A stretch of 20,623 bases of DNA from JAAYDH01 sp964345825 (lineage in GTDB: Bacteria > Bacillota_I > Bacilli_A > RFN20 > CAG-826), in NCBI GenBank assembly GCA_964345825.1, contig CAYFSI010000018.1:1-20623 (forward strand), in the 5' to 3' direction. Of this stretch, positions 1 to 7,214 are shown piece by piece. The notes beneath the pieces are model-generated. The model saw only the letters and a list, made by a program, of their open reading frames with translations. It searched no databases and was not told the DNA's origin. Within the stretch, counting starts at the first letter, position 1. Each line of letters begins with the position of its first letter. A program made the position numbers and the translations under genes.

Positions 1-50
1 GGGAGCTTCGTCTGCACCGCGTCTTCGTCCACCCGTGTGGCCTCCAACAG
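1..50. other. Foreign high-GC fragment at contig edge (probable assembly chimera)
   Basis: The first 50 bases are about 66% G+C (33 of 50), against a clearly AT-rich remainder. Read on the minus strand in the dnaK frame, the protein follows DnaK exactly up to LGGD, encoded down to base 51. It then continues LLEATRVDEDAVQ, where the family invariably has D-(F/W)-D. The composition change and the loss of homology fall at the same base. I infer a misjoined read or contig end and do not know the source of the fragment. Confidence 0.7.
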
Positions 51-666
51 GTCACCACCGAGGCGATTGTCACCGGCTGTGGAGATAACTTCGAAAGTTC
101 CATCGCCAATATCGAGGATTGAAACATCGAAAGTTCCACCCCCTAGATCGAAGACGAGTATTTTTTCTGATTTTTTGGTGTCTAGACCATAGGCTAATGC
201 GGCAGCGGTTGGTTCGTTGATAATGCGAATGACATCCANNNNNNNNNNNNNNNNNNNNNNNNNNNNNNNNNNNNNNNNNNNNNNNNNNNNNNNNNNNNNN
301 NNNNNNNNNNNCTGCCTTTTCTACCTTGTGACCGAGATGTGTCTCAGCGTATTTCTTCATATAAGCGAGAACTTTCGCAGAGATTTCTTGGGGAGTGAAG
401 TCTTTATTAATGCAATTAACATGAATTCTTTCTGAACTTCCCATTTTACGTTTGACTGAGCTGATGGTGTCAGGGTTGGTGACAGCTTGACGCTTAGCAG
501 CGTTACCGACAATTTCCTCACCATTGGCTTTGAAAGCCACGACAGAAGGAGTTGCATTAGTGCCTTCTGGATTTGGGATGACTTTAACTGTGCCATCCGC
601 TTGTAGATAACTCACGACGGAGTTAGTTGTACCTAAATCGATACCTAGAATAATTTCTTTTGCCAT
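51..666 (-). CDS. dnaK: Chaperone protein DnaK (Hsp70), N-terminal part only
   Basis: Hsp70 chaperone: an ATP-driven cytosolic foldase working with GrpE and DnaJ. The N-terminal ATPase domain is visible, with the phosphate-binding loop GIDLGTTNS near residues 8-16. After a run of N come INEPTAAALAYGLD, the second phosphate motif DLGGGTFDVS, and STAGDNRLGGD. The start at 664-666 has AGGAGG ten bases upstream and lies 15 bases after the grpE stop. Only about a third of the usual ~600 residues is present, because the gene runs off the contig into a foreign fragment. The two halves are out of frame as written. The missing stretch should be 72 bases by comparison with other DnaKs, but 73 N were inserted, so I treat the frameshift as a gap-size artefact. 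It is expected to be transcribed with hrcA and grpE from the CIRCE-controlled promoter. Confidence 0.95.
239..311. other. Assembly gap (73 N) within dnaK
   Basis: A run of 73 N. It removes the DnaK segment containing the conserved VPAYFND motif. The flanking codons show that 23 residues plus three bases (72 nt) should be missing if the gene has family-typical length, so the gap estimate is one base too long and breaks the frame artificially. Confidence 0.9.
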
Positions 667-681
667 AATTTAATTTCCTCC

Positions 682-1266
682 TTATGCATCGAATTTGTCT
701 TGGGTTTGGTTTTCTTCTGGTTTTGTTTCTTTAGCCTTAGGTTTGCCAGTTACTGACACAATGGCATGTCTAACAATTAAGTCATGCAGTTTGTATCCCT
801 TTCCATAAACACGGGCTACGCGATTCTCTTCGCCTTCGGATTCAGAGACATCCATGGCGTTCATTGTGAGAGCATCGAATTTGTCACCAACAGTGGGAGT
901 GATTTCAACCACTCCTTCGTTTTGCAATACCGTCACCAGATTTCGGTATATGTATTGGAATCCAGTCAAGTAATTCTTCAAGGCCGGATCAGTTGGCTCA
1001 TTTTGCAAAGCGAGATAGAAACTATCAAGAATAGGAATCAGTGATTCAATGAATCCTTCAGCGCGGTACTTAATCGCTCTTGATTGATCCTTTTCCAGGC
1101 TAGTTCTTAAATTTTTGGTATCAGCGAATGCTCGGTAGTATTCGTTTTTCCAATGATCAACATCGCTTTTCAATTTGTTGATCTCATTTTTATAATCTTT
1201 TCGATTATGAAACTCCTTTTCAGTACATTCTTCTGTACAAGGTTCTTTATCTTTAGGCATCTCCAC
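682..1266 (-). CDS. grpE: Nucleotide exchange factor GrpE
   Basis: GrpE is the cytosolic co-chaperone that releases ADP from DnaK. The protein has a charged N-terminus (with a CTEECTEKE stretch), a long coiled-coil helix (roughly residues 20-85), and the C-terminal beta domain with the family signature: YRNLVTVLQNEGVVEI, then the G-D-KFDALTMNAM segment and GYKLHDLIVRHAIVSV. I chose the GTG at 1264-1266 because a perfect AGGAGG (1275-1280) sits eight bases upstream; the next ATG (1258-1260) would have a 14-base spacing. That gives 194 residues, normal for the family. The start overlaps the end of hrcA by 14 bases, so the two are probably translationally coupled. An upstream ATG at 1306-1308 would lengthen the N-terminus but has no such ribosome binding site. 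Confidence 0.95.
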   Translation of the reverse strand: MEMPKDKEPCTEECTEKEFHNRKDYKNEINKLKSDVDHWKNEYYRAFADTKNLRTSLEKDQSRAIKYRAEGFIESLIPILDSFYLALQNEPTDPALKNYLTGFQYIYRNLVTVLQNEGVVEITPTVGDKFDALTMNAMDVSESEGEENRVARVYGKGYKLHDLIVRHAIVSVTGKPKAKETKPEENQTQDKFDA

Positions 1267-2302
1267 TATTTTTGCCTCCTTTATCATCAAATTTTGCGAA
1301 GTATTCATTAAGTTTCTCAGTCAAATATTCAAGAGCGCTGAGCGCTTTATCGTAATCCATACGGGTGGGACCAAGCAAGGTAATGGATGTCTCTCCTTCG
1401 CTTCCGAGTTTGACTTTGGCGGTAATGGCTGATACATCAGGATTTCCGCTCACATCACCTATTTTTACGACGGGGATATTGCTATCACCTTTTAGATTTC
1501 CTTCAACCTCTTTAATTAACGTGCTGTCATTGAGGAGATGGAACATTCTTTGAAGCTTTCCAGCATCATTTTTAAATTCTGGATTTTTGAACAGTTCTTC
1601 TCTTCCATATAAGGAGAGACGATCACTCGCAAAGCGAACAAACGTTTCAAGTAAAGCTTGATAAACTAAGTCGTGACTAACAATATAATCGTTAAGAATT
1701 GGCTTGAGGGCCTTTATTTTATCGACTAATTGAAAGATTGGTGTCCCTTTTAAACGATCATTTAATAAGGTTACGCACGAGACTATTTCAGTGGCATCAA
1801 TTCCATTTTCCAAGAGGAAGGTTTTGTTTTCCACGTAGCCTTTGTCAGTGACGAAGACCGCTGTTATAGTGTTGGGACCAATGGGAATGAGTTGAATGTT
1901 AGCGAGTCGCTCTTCTTTCTCGTCTGGGCCCATAACCACAGAAACTAGTGAAGTCATTTGTGATAATATTTCACAGCTTGACTTAAGGACTTCTTCAATA
2001 GATTGAATCTTAGCGGCTAGGATGTTTTGCAAAGAAAATTTTAAGTCTTCATCAACACTTTTGTCACGTAGATGTTCACAATAGTAGCGATATCCTTGTG
2101 CACTTGGCGCCCGCCCACTTGATGTGTGCGTTTTCTCTATTAATTCGCTCTTCTCTAAGGCCACCATTTCATTTCTAATAGTTGCTGAAGAATAGGGAAG
2201 ATGGTATTCGTCAATCAAAGTTTGGCTCCCGACAGGTTCAGCGCGTTTGATAAAGTACTCAACGATATATTTTAGAATGGTATCGCTTCGTGATAATGCC
2301 AT
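1253..2302 (-). CDS. hrcA: Heat-inducible transcription repressor HrcA
   Basis: HrcA represses class I heat-shock genes by binding CIRCE, and needs GroEL for its active fold. The N-terminal winged helix is clear (about residues 1-75): ILKYIVEYFIKRAEPVGSQ, then SSATIRNEMVALE and the wing SGRAPSAQGYRYY. The C-terminal domain includes a GPTRMDYDKALSALEYL stretch near the end, as in other HrcAs. I start at the ATG beginning ALSRSD, seven bases after AGGAGG (2310-2315), giving 349 residues. An in-frame start at 2323 would overlap the CIRCE element and is unlikely. It is first in the hrcA-grpE-dnaK operon and sits directly behind its own operator, so autoregulation is expected. Confidence 0.96.
   Translation of the reverse strand: MALSRSDTILKYIVEYFIKRAEPVGSQTLIDEYHLPYSSATIRNEMVALEKSELIEKTHTSSGRAPSAQGYRYYCEHLRDKSVDEDLKFSLQNILAAKIQSIEEVLKSSCEILSQMTSLVSVVMGPDEKEERLANIQLIPIGPNTITAVFVTDKGYVENKTFLLENGIDATEIVSCVTLLNDRLKGTPIFQLVDKIKALKPILNDYIVSHDLVYQALLETFVRFASDRLSLYGREELFKNPEFKNDAGKLQRMFHLLNDSTLIKEVEGNLKGDSNIPVVKIGDVSGNPDVSAITAKVKLGSEGETSITLLGPTRMDYDKALSALEYLTEKLNEYFAKFDDKGGKNSGDA
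1275..1280 (-). promoter_or_regulatory. Shine-Dalgarno site setting the grpE GTG start
   Basis: AGGAGG on the minus strand lies inside the last codons of hrcA, eight bases before GTG 1266. It favours GTG over the neighbouring ATG at 1260. Confidence 0.7.
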
Positions 2303-2316
2303 ATCCGAACCTCCTT

Positions 2317-2343
2317 TTAGCACTCCTTTGTTTTTAGTGCTAG
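2317..2343. promoter_or_regulatory. CIRCE operator (HrcA binding site)
   Basis: Inverted repeat TTAGCACTC-N9-TAGTGCTAG. The consensus is TTAGCACTC-N9-GAGTGCTAA, so 16 of 18 arm positions match: the left arm is perfect and the two mismatches are the outermost bases of the right arm. It lies just after the -10 box and before the hrcA ribosome binding site, the classical place for HrcA repression of the operon. Confidence 0.93.
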
Positions 2344-2347
2344 TCTA

Positions 2348-2375
2348 ATTATAAAATTATTTTTGGCAGTGTCAA
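2348..2375 (-). promoter_or_regulatory. Consensus sigma-A promoter of the hrcA-grpE-dnaK operon
   Basis: On the minus strand, TTGACA (2370-2375) and TATAAT (2348-2353) are separated by 16 bases, both perfect hexamers. The transcription start would fall at the edge of CIRCE. Confidence 0.9.
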
Positions 2376-2416
2376 CAGTTAATTGCTAAAAATATTCAAG
2401 ACTTTGTCTAATTCAT

Positions 2417-2439
2417 AAAAAAATGGCTTTTTTGCCACC
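2417..2439 (-). terminator. Probable weak rho-independent terminator after hemW
   Basis: Minus-strand hairpin TGGC-AAAAAA-GCCA, extendable by two G-T pairs, followed by seven T, between the hemW stop and the hrcA promoter. The stem is short, so confidence is moderate. Confidence 0.5.
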
Positions 2440-2472
2440 TAAAATATACTTTAAATGTAAAGAAAATAAAAC

Positions 2473-3576
2473 TTATTCGCTGATGAATTGCACGATAATT
2501 TGGTCAAGTATCATCATTCCCTCATAGGTCGGAATTAGACAAGCGCCTTCTATTTTTAATAGACCTTCTCTGATGAAAGATTCGATGCTTGGTTGGTGGA
2601 TGACAAGAAAATCTTCTCCAAAACGTTTTTGATATTCTGAAAAGGATAATCCAAAGATGGTTCTCAAAGAGAGCATAATGTAATATACCTTGTCATCTTC
2701 ATATGTAACTAATTCTTTACCATCTAAGAAGTGACCATCATTATATTGGTTGATGCTGCTCGTGTTGCGATAGCGATATTTATCGACAAAACCGCTTGCT
2801 CCCAGGCCAATTCCATAATATTGATCATCTTTCCAATAGGTAAGATTATGAAGGCTGAAACGACCCGGTTTTGCCCAGTTGCTTACTTCATAATGAACAA
2901 AACCATCTTCGGCCAATCGCTTAGCGATTAAATCATATAATTCTCGTGAATAGTCCTCGCTGGCTTCTTTTATTCCATCAAGGTAAAATTTCGTGTGTGG
3001 GTGAATTGATAATGAATAGCATGAGATATGGTCGACTTCTAAACCGATCAAACGATTAATATCATTTAACAACATGCTTTTATTGACTTGAGGAAGACCT
3101 AATATCAAATCGACATTAATATTATCGAAACCAAGATTGCGAGCGTTTTTAATAGCTTCCTTAACATTATCAAATGTGTGGTGTCGATTGAGAAGGGTGA
3201 GAATTTTGTCATCCGTAGATTCAACCCCTAAAGAAATGCGATTAACCCCGCATTTCTTTAACAAAGTTAATTTATTCATATTCAGAGATTCCGGATTGGC
3301 TTCAATGGTGAATTCTTCCACCTCTTTGCAATAAGGCTGAAGCATTTCTAACAGCCGTTCAAAGAGATGATCTTCTAAGGCAGTTGGCGTGCCTCCTCCA
3401 ATATATATTGTCTTTAAAGGATGGTCGATAGCTAAAGACACTAATTCCTCTTGAAGTCTTGCGAGGTATTTTTCCGCTAAAGAAGTAAAATACTGCAACT
3501 TTGGAAAGTCGCAGTAATGGCAAATGTGTTCACAAAACGGAATGTGAATATAAAGTGAAGAGGGCTTATTTGTCAT
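2473..3576 (-). CDS. hemW: Radical SAM heme chaperone HemW
   Basis: HemW belongs to the HemN-like radical SAM family. It is now regarded as a heme chaperone and not an oxygen-independent coproporphyrinogen oxidase. Visible motifs are the iron-sulfur/SAM cluster CEHICHYC (C15, C19, C22), GGGTP at 60-64, ANPESLN near 93-99, and HNLTYW at 243-248, the HNxxYW motif typical of HemW. The length of 367 residues from the chosen ATG (3574-3576) is usual; earlier in-frame starts would add a basic tail inside the preceding gene. The start overlaps the end of the small membrane-protein gene by 11 bases, with a purine-rich AAGGAAG directly before it, suggesting translational coupling. The place next to hrcA matches B. 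subtilis. Confidence 0.93.
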   Translation of the reverse strand: MTNKPSSLYIHIPFCEHICHYCDFPKLQYFTSLAEKYLARLQEELVSLAIDHPLKTIYIGGGTPTALEDHLFERLLEMLQPYCKEVEEFTIEANPESLNMNKLTLLKKCGVNRISLGVESTDDKILTLLNRHHTFDNVKEAIKNARNLGFDNINVDLILGLPQVNKSMLLNDINRLIGLEVDHISCYSLSIHPHTKFYLDGIKEASEDYSRELYDLIAKRLAEDGFVHYEVSNWAKPGRFSLHNLTYWKDDQYYGIGLGASGFVDKYRYRNTSSINQYNDGHFLDGKELVTYEDDKVYYIMLSLRTIFGLSFSEYQKRFGEDFLVIHQPSIESFIREGLLKIEGACLIPTYEGMMILDQIIVQFISE

Positions 3577-3787
3577 CTTCCTTATCTTTGTAATTGCTGA
3601 TTTCTTCAGCGGTTTTTTCATCGTCAACAGGGACAAGCACTCTATCAAGTTCCTCTTTGACGATTTCTTTTTCATCTTTTTTCTCTTCTTTAAGTTTTGG
3701 ATGCATTAAGCGGTGAATGATAAAAGCAATTAAGGCGATAATGGCCGCAGCGATAACAATGATGAGAAATATTAATAAGTTTTGCAT
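3566..3787 (-). CDS. Small single-span membrane protein, function unknown
   Basis: 73 residues. Residues 4-24 form one hydrophobic helix (LLIFLIIVIAAAIIALIAFII). A strongly charged Lys/Glu/Asp-rich tail follows and is predicted cytoplasmic, because positive charge (HRLMHPK) follows the helix. I do not recognise a family. AAGG lies eight bases before the ATG. It begins 12 bases after the stop of the Fic-like gene and overlaps the hemW start, so it is probably co-transcribed with both. The intact frame, ribosome binding site and tight packing support a real gene. Confidence 0.65.
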   Translation of the reverse strand: MQNLLIFLIIVIAAAIIALIAFIIHRLMHPKLKEEKKDEKEIVKEELDRVLVPVDDEKTAEEISNYKDKEDDK

Positions 3788-3799
3788 AGATTAGCCTTT

Positions 3800-5275
3800 C
3801 TAGTTACGGGGAATGGGTGTATAAACATTTTTGTTTTTCACCATTTCTTTACGATAATACCCTAATTCAACCAAATGGTCCATAGATGTTCTCGCTGTTT
3901 CATAAGCGCACCCAAGCGCTTTTTTGCATTGAGCGATTGTATATTTCTTCCCAAGAGTGCAATGACGAGCATAAAACTTGGCTTCGTTTCTCTTTAAGGA
4001 AGGATCTAATTCTAGAAGATGTTCTTCTAAACGGCAAGCCTGCTTTTCATCTAAAACTGGTGGGATATAGCTGACAGCGATCTTTTCAGCTAAGACTTCG
4101 CGAACTTCTTCTTTTTCAATTGGCTTAGGTTCGCTCTTTTCGACTGGTTTAACAGCCGTTTCTTTTGATTTTAGTTCAGGTTTCGTAAATATTGTCTCTC
4201 TTGGAAGAGGTTCTTTTTCGATAATTGGTTCTTTTTTTACTTCTTTTACCGGTTCGACTTTTTCAACAGGAACTTCTTCGATACGATAGTAGTCTTTTTT
4301 CATCTCTTCGCTACTGCGATTGGCGATGTAATCAAGGACTTTTTCGCATTTATCACTGATATAAGGAACAGCAAAATTAATAAAGTATGTCAAATCGTTA
4401 GTTTTTTGAACTTCAACGAGAAGGCGAGCGATGACATCTTGTTTCTCGTTGAGAAGTGATTCGAAAGGTAATAGAACACCAAGCTCCGAAAGACCAGTAT
4501 GCGCTAAGACGGCTTTCGCCATCAATAGAGCAATTTCATCGTTATAGGAAGGGAAAGGACGGATGTAATTAATATAGTAATAGGTTGCAATACTTTTGAC
4601 TAAACCACTACTTTTTCCATTTTGGATAAATGAGAATAAATCATTCATCATCGAATCGATTAAATGAACTGGAGCAGCTGTATAGACTGGATCAATCAAG
4701 ACGCGATTTTCAGGATTCTTGTCATCTTTAATTCGATAAAAACTAGTCAATTCAGGATCTCCGATAATTTTGGCATATAATTCAGCAAGGAAATCGATAT
4801 CGATTGGACTCAAAAACTTACTTTTAATGAAAGTTAATGAATTTAGATAATGTTTCAAGACTCGGTGAGTGCTCGAAATTTCCTTCACATCACCTTGAAC
4901 TAGTGAACGTAAATATGGCTCTGTAACATCTAATTCATATTTTGAAGCAATATTTTCCAATGATTTAATTAACCACGTATCCTCAAATTGCTTGGAATCA
5001 CCATTGCTTGGGTTCATGCGCATGTATTCGCGAAGAATGCGAAGCAGCTTTCCTTCTAGTTCATTCACCGATGTGGCCACAGTTGGACAAAAGCACACCA
5101 ATAAAGAATTGCGATCGACGCTTTTGATATTGAGATACTGATTGTAAGCGCTTCGGTAAGATAGAATGTTAGCCCAGATATTGTCAATGAGAGACATTTT
5201 TAATTCTTTGCCAACTTCGCTACGAGTCGCATATTTAGTTTCAGTAAAACGAATAGCTAAATCATTGCTTGCCAT
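3800..5275 (-). CDS. Degenerate Fic-fold protein with C-terminal winged helix
   Basis: 491 residues. Residues about 150-315 look like a Fic domain: VHLIDSMMNDLFSFI leads into YYYINYIRPFPSYNDEIAL, and NDLTYFINFAVPYI matches the Fic 'gDlTpFi' tail. At the catalytic loop the family has HPFx(D/E)GNGR; here residues 239-247 read RPFPSYNDE. The catalytic His, both Gly and the Arg are lost and P, F and N remain, so AMP transfer is unlikely. Residues about 330-400 are a Pro/Glu/Lys-rich linker, and 410-491 look like a winged helix (YTIAQCKKALGCAYETARTSMDHLVELGYY). An N-terminal S69...E74-G75 recalls the class II inhibitory motif, but with spacing one residue too long. AAGGGG lies eight bases before the ATG and a promoter precedes it. 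I infer a DNA-binding or scaffold role; the substrate is unknown. Confidence 0.75.
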   Translation of the reverse strand: MASNDLAIRFTETKYATRSEVGKELKMSLIDNIWANILSYRSAYNQYLNIKSVDRNSLLVCFCPTVATSVNELEGKLLRILREYMRMNPSNGDSKQFEDTWLIKSLENIASKYELDVTEPYLRSLVQGDVKEISSTHRVLKHYLNSLTFIKSKFLSPIDIDFLAELYAKIIGDPELTSFYRIKDDKNPENRVLIDPVYTAAPVHLIDSMMNDLFSFIQNGKSSGLVKSIATYYYINYIRPFPSYNDEIALLMAKAVLAHTGLSELGVLLPFESLLNEKQDVIARLLVEVQKTNDLTYFINFAVPYISDKCEKVLDYIANRSSEEMKKDYYRIEEVPVEKVEPVKEVKKEPIIEKEPLPRETIFTKPELKSKETAVKPVEKSEPKPIEKEEVREVLAEKIAVSYIPPVLDEKQACRLEEHLLELDPSLKRNEAKFYARHCTLGKKYTIAQCKKALGCAYETARTSMDHLVELGYYRKEMVKNKNVYTPIPRN

Positions 5276-5298
5276 AAAAGATACCCCTTTATGGCTTT

Positions 5299-5328
5299 AT
5301 TATATAAATATTTCGAAAAATATGGCAA
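5299..5328 (-). promoter_or_regulatory. Sigma-A-type promoter of the Fic-like gene
   Basis: Minus-strand TTGCCA (5323-5328) and TATAAT (5299-5304) with an 18-base spacer, followed by the ribosome binding site AAGGGG (5284-5289). It would drive the Fic-like gene, the small membrane protein and hemW. No hairpin terminator is visible between it and the lepA stop. Confidence 0.7.
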
Positions 5329-5370
5329 GAAGAAAACCAAAATAACTACTAAAATACTACTAATTAAAAA

Positions 5371-7185
5371 CTAATTGTCATCATCGTCAATCGATAAGAT
5401 TGACATAAAGGCTTCTTGTGGTACTTCAACAGAACCAATCTTTTTCATACGTTTCTTGCCTTCTTTTTGTTTTTCAAGGAGTTTCTTTTTACGAGAAATA
5501 TCTCCTCCATAGCACTTGGCTAAAACGTCTTTCCGCACTGCTTTAACATCAACACGGGCCACCACTTTGCCACCAATTGCGGCTTGAATTGGTATTTTAA
5601 ATTGCTGTCGGGGAATAACCTCTTTGATTCTTCTAATGACACCAAGGCCCCTTTTATATCCATCTGGACGATAGATAATACTGCTTAAAGCATCAACAAC
5701 TGTGGCGTTTAATAAGACATCTAATTTGACAAGATCGCTTTTTCGATAAGAGGAGTATTCATAATCGAATGAAGCATATCCCTTTGTATAGCTCTTAAGT
5801 TTATCAAAGAAATTATAAATAATTTCGGCAAGAGGCAACTGATATGTCAAGATCATTCTTGTTTCATCAAAATATTCTAGGTTTTCGTATATGCCTCGTC
5901 TTTCTTGGCATAATTCCATAATCGCTCCGACATATTCTTTAGGAGTCATGATGGAAGCTTTAACGTATGGTTCTTCAATATGATCAATCTTTGAATTATC
6001 TGGCAATTTACTGGGGTTATCGAGATTAATAACACTCCCATCAGTCATATGAACATGATAAATAACGCTTGGAGCGGTCAAAATTAAATCGAGGTCATAT
6101 TCTCTTTCTAATCGTTCTTGAACGATATCCATGTGTAATAGTCCAAGGAATCCACAACGGAAACCAAAACCAAGAGCTTGGCTAGATTCAGCGATATATT
6201 GAAGTGAGGCATCGCTCAATGATAATTTATCAAGAGCATCTTTTAATTCATGATATTCTTCTGAATAAACAGGGTATAGTCCACAGAAGACCATCGGATT
6301 CATTATTCGGTAGCCAGATAGAGCTTTTGTGGCTGGATTGTTGACTGATGTCACTGTATCGCCAGGATGAACATCTTTAATATTTTTAATTTGAGCGCAT
6401 AAATAGCCAACCTCACCAGCTGATAGGCTATCAACTTTAATCGGATCGGCAGCGTGAATTCCCAATTCAGTGACTTGATATTCCTTGTTAGCTTGAATTA
6501 AGCGGATTTCATCGCCAATGTTGACAGTTCCATCCATGATACGGATAAGAATTGCTACTCCTCGGTAAGAATCGTAATAACTATCAAATATTAAAGCCTT
6601 TAAAGGGGCTTCTGGATTTCCGCTTGGCGGAGGAACATCTTTGACAATGGTCTCTAATAGTTCGTGAATGTGGTAGCCAGTTTTGGCTGAGACTTCGATG
6701 ACATCTGCGCAGTCAATGCCGATCTTTTCTTCAATTTCTTTGCGGCATAGGTCCGGTCGAGCGCTTGGTAAATCAATTTTATTGATAACTGGTAAGATTA
6801 CTAAATCATTATCGATGGCAAGATATGTGTTAGCGAGTGTTTGAGCCTCAACACCTTGGGTGGCATCCACCACCAAAATAGCTCCTTCGCAGGCCGCTAA
6901 AGAGCGGGATACTTCATAGGTGAAGTCAACATGCCCGGGAGTGTCGATAAGATTAAAAATATAAGTGTTTCCGTCATCAGCTTTGTAATTCAAAGTAACC
7001 GCGTTGAGCTTAATGGTTATGCCTCTTTCTCTTTCTAGATCCATAGAATCGAGAATTTGTTCTTTCATGTCACGTTGTTTGATCGTTCCAGTTGCTTCTA
7101 AAATACGGTCAGCAAGAGTGCTTTTGCCATGATCAATATGGGCAATGATGGAGAAATTTCTAATTTTCTTTTGGTCTATTTTCAT
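5371..7185 (-). CDS. lepA: Elongation factor 4 (LepA) GTPase
   Basis: LepA is a ribosome-associated translational GTPase of the EF-G family. GTPase motifs are complete: AHIDHGKS (15-22), RGITIK (54-59), DTPGHVD (81-87) and NKID (135-138). The C-terminal LepA-specific region is present, including YRKSDLVKLDVLLNATVVDAL, the basic loop ISRKKKLLEKQKEGKKRMK and a short acidic end. 604 residues is the family length. The ATG at 7183-7185 is the only sensible start because the GTPase domain begins at once. It has no Shine-Dalgarno sequence, and an extended -10 box ends 13 bases upstream, so the leader would be only a few bases. The gene follows the helicase gene on the same strand; lepA next to hemW/hrcA is the B. 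subtilis arrangement. Confidence 0.98.
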   Translation of the reverse strand: MKIDQKKIRNFSIIAHIDHGKSTLADRILEATGTIKQRDMKEQILDSMDLERERGITIKLNAVTLNYKADDGNTYIFNLIDTPGHVDFTYEVSRSLAACEGAILVVDATQGVEAQTLANTYLAIDNDLVILPVINKIDLPSARPDLCRKEIEEKIGIDCADVIEVSAKTGYHIHELLETIVKDVPPPSGNPEAPLKALIFDSYYDSYRGVAILIRIMDGTVNIGDEIRLIQANKEYQVTELGIHAADPIKVDSLSAGEVGYLCAQIKNIKDVHPGDTVTSVNNPATKALSGYRIMNPMVFCGLYPVYSEEYHELKDALDKLSLSDASLQYIAESSQALGFGFRCGFLGLLHMDIVQERLEREYDLDLILTAPSVIYHVHMTDGSVINLDNPSKLPDNSKIDHIEEPYVKASIMTPKEYVGAIMELCQERRGIYENLEYFDETRMILTYQLPLAEIIYNFFDKLKSYTKGYASFDYEYSSYRKSDLVKLDVLLNATVVDALSSIIYRPDGYKRGLGVIRRIKEVIPRQQFKIPIQAAIGGKVVARVDVKAVRKDVLAKCYGGDISRKKKLLEKQKEGKKRMKKIGSVEVPQEAFMSILSIDDDDN

Positions 7186-7198
7186 ATGTTTTCGCGTT

Positions 7199-7207
7199 AT
7201 TATAGCA
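7199..7207 (-). promoter_or_regulatory. Extended -10 promoter of lepA
   Basis: Minus-strand TGC-TATAAT, an extended -10 element, with no good -35. The 14-base string TGCTATAATAACGC here recurs identically at the greA promoter (17350-17363). The -10 ends 13 bases before the lepA ATG, implying a near-leaderless transcript. Confidence 0.6.
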
Positions 7208-7214
7208 TGAAAGC

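Noticed and set aside
784..1044. Open frame on the plus strand opposite grpE
   Set aside because: No ribosome binding site and no recognisable protein; grpE on the other strand is certain. The same applies to other open frames antisense to lepA, the helicase, fmt, comEC, rpsT and alaS.
1220..1245. Inverted repeat GTACA-N6-TGTAC within grpE
   Set aside because: Short, inside the coding region, and explained by the repeated codons of the CTEECTE segment.
3800..5275. Active Fic/Doc toxin of a toxin-antitoxin pair
   Set aside because: The catalytic His, the Gly residues and the Arg of the Fic loop are missing, no antitoxin gene is next to it, and the neighbours are housekeeping genes.
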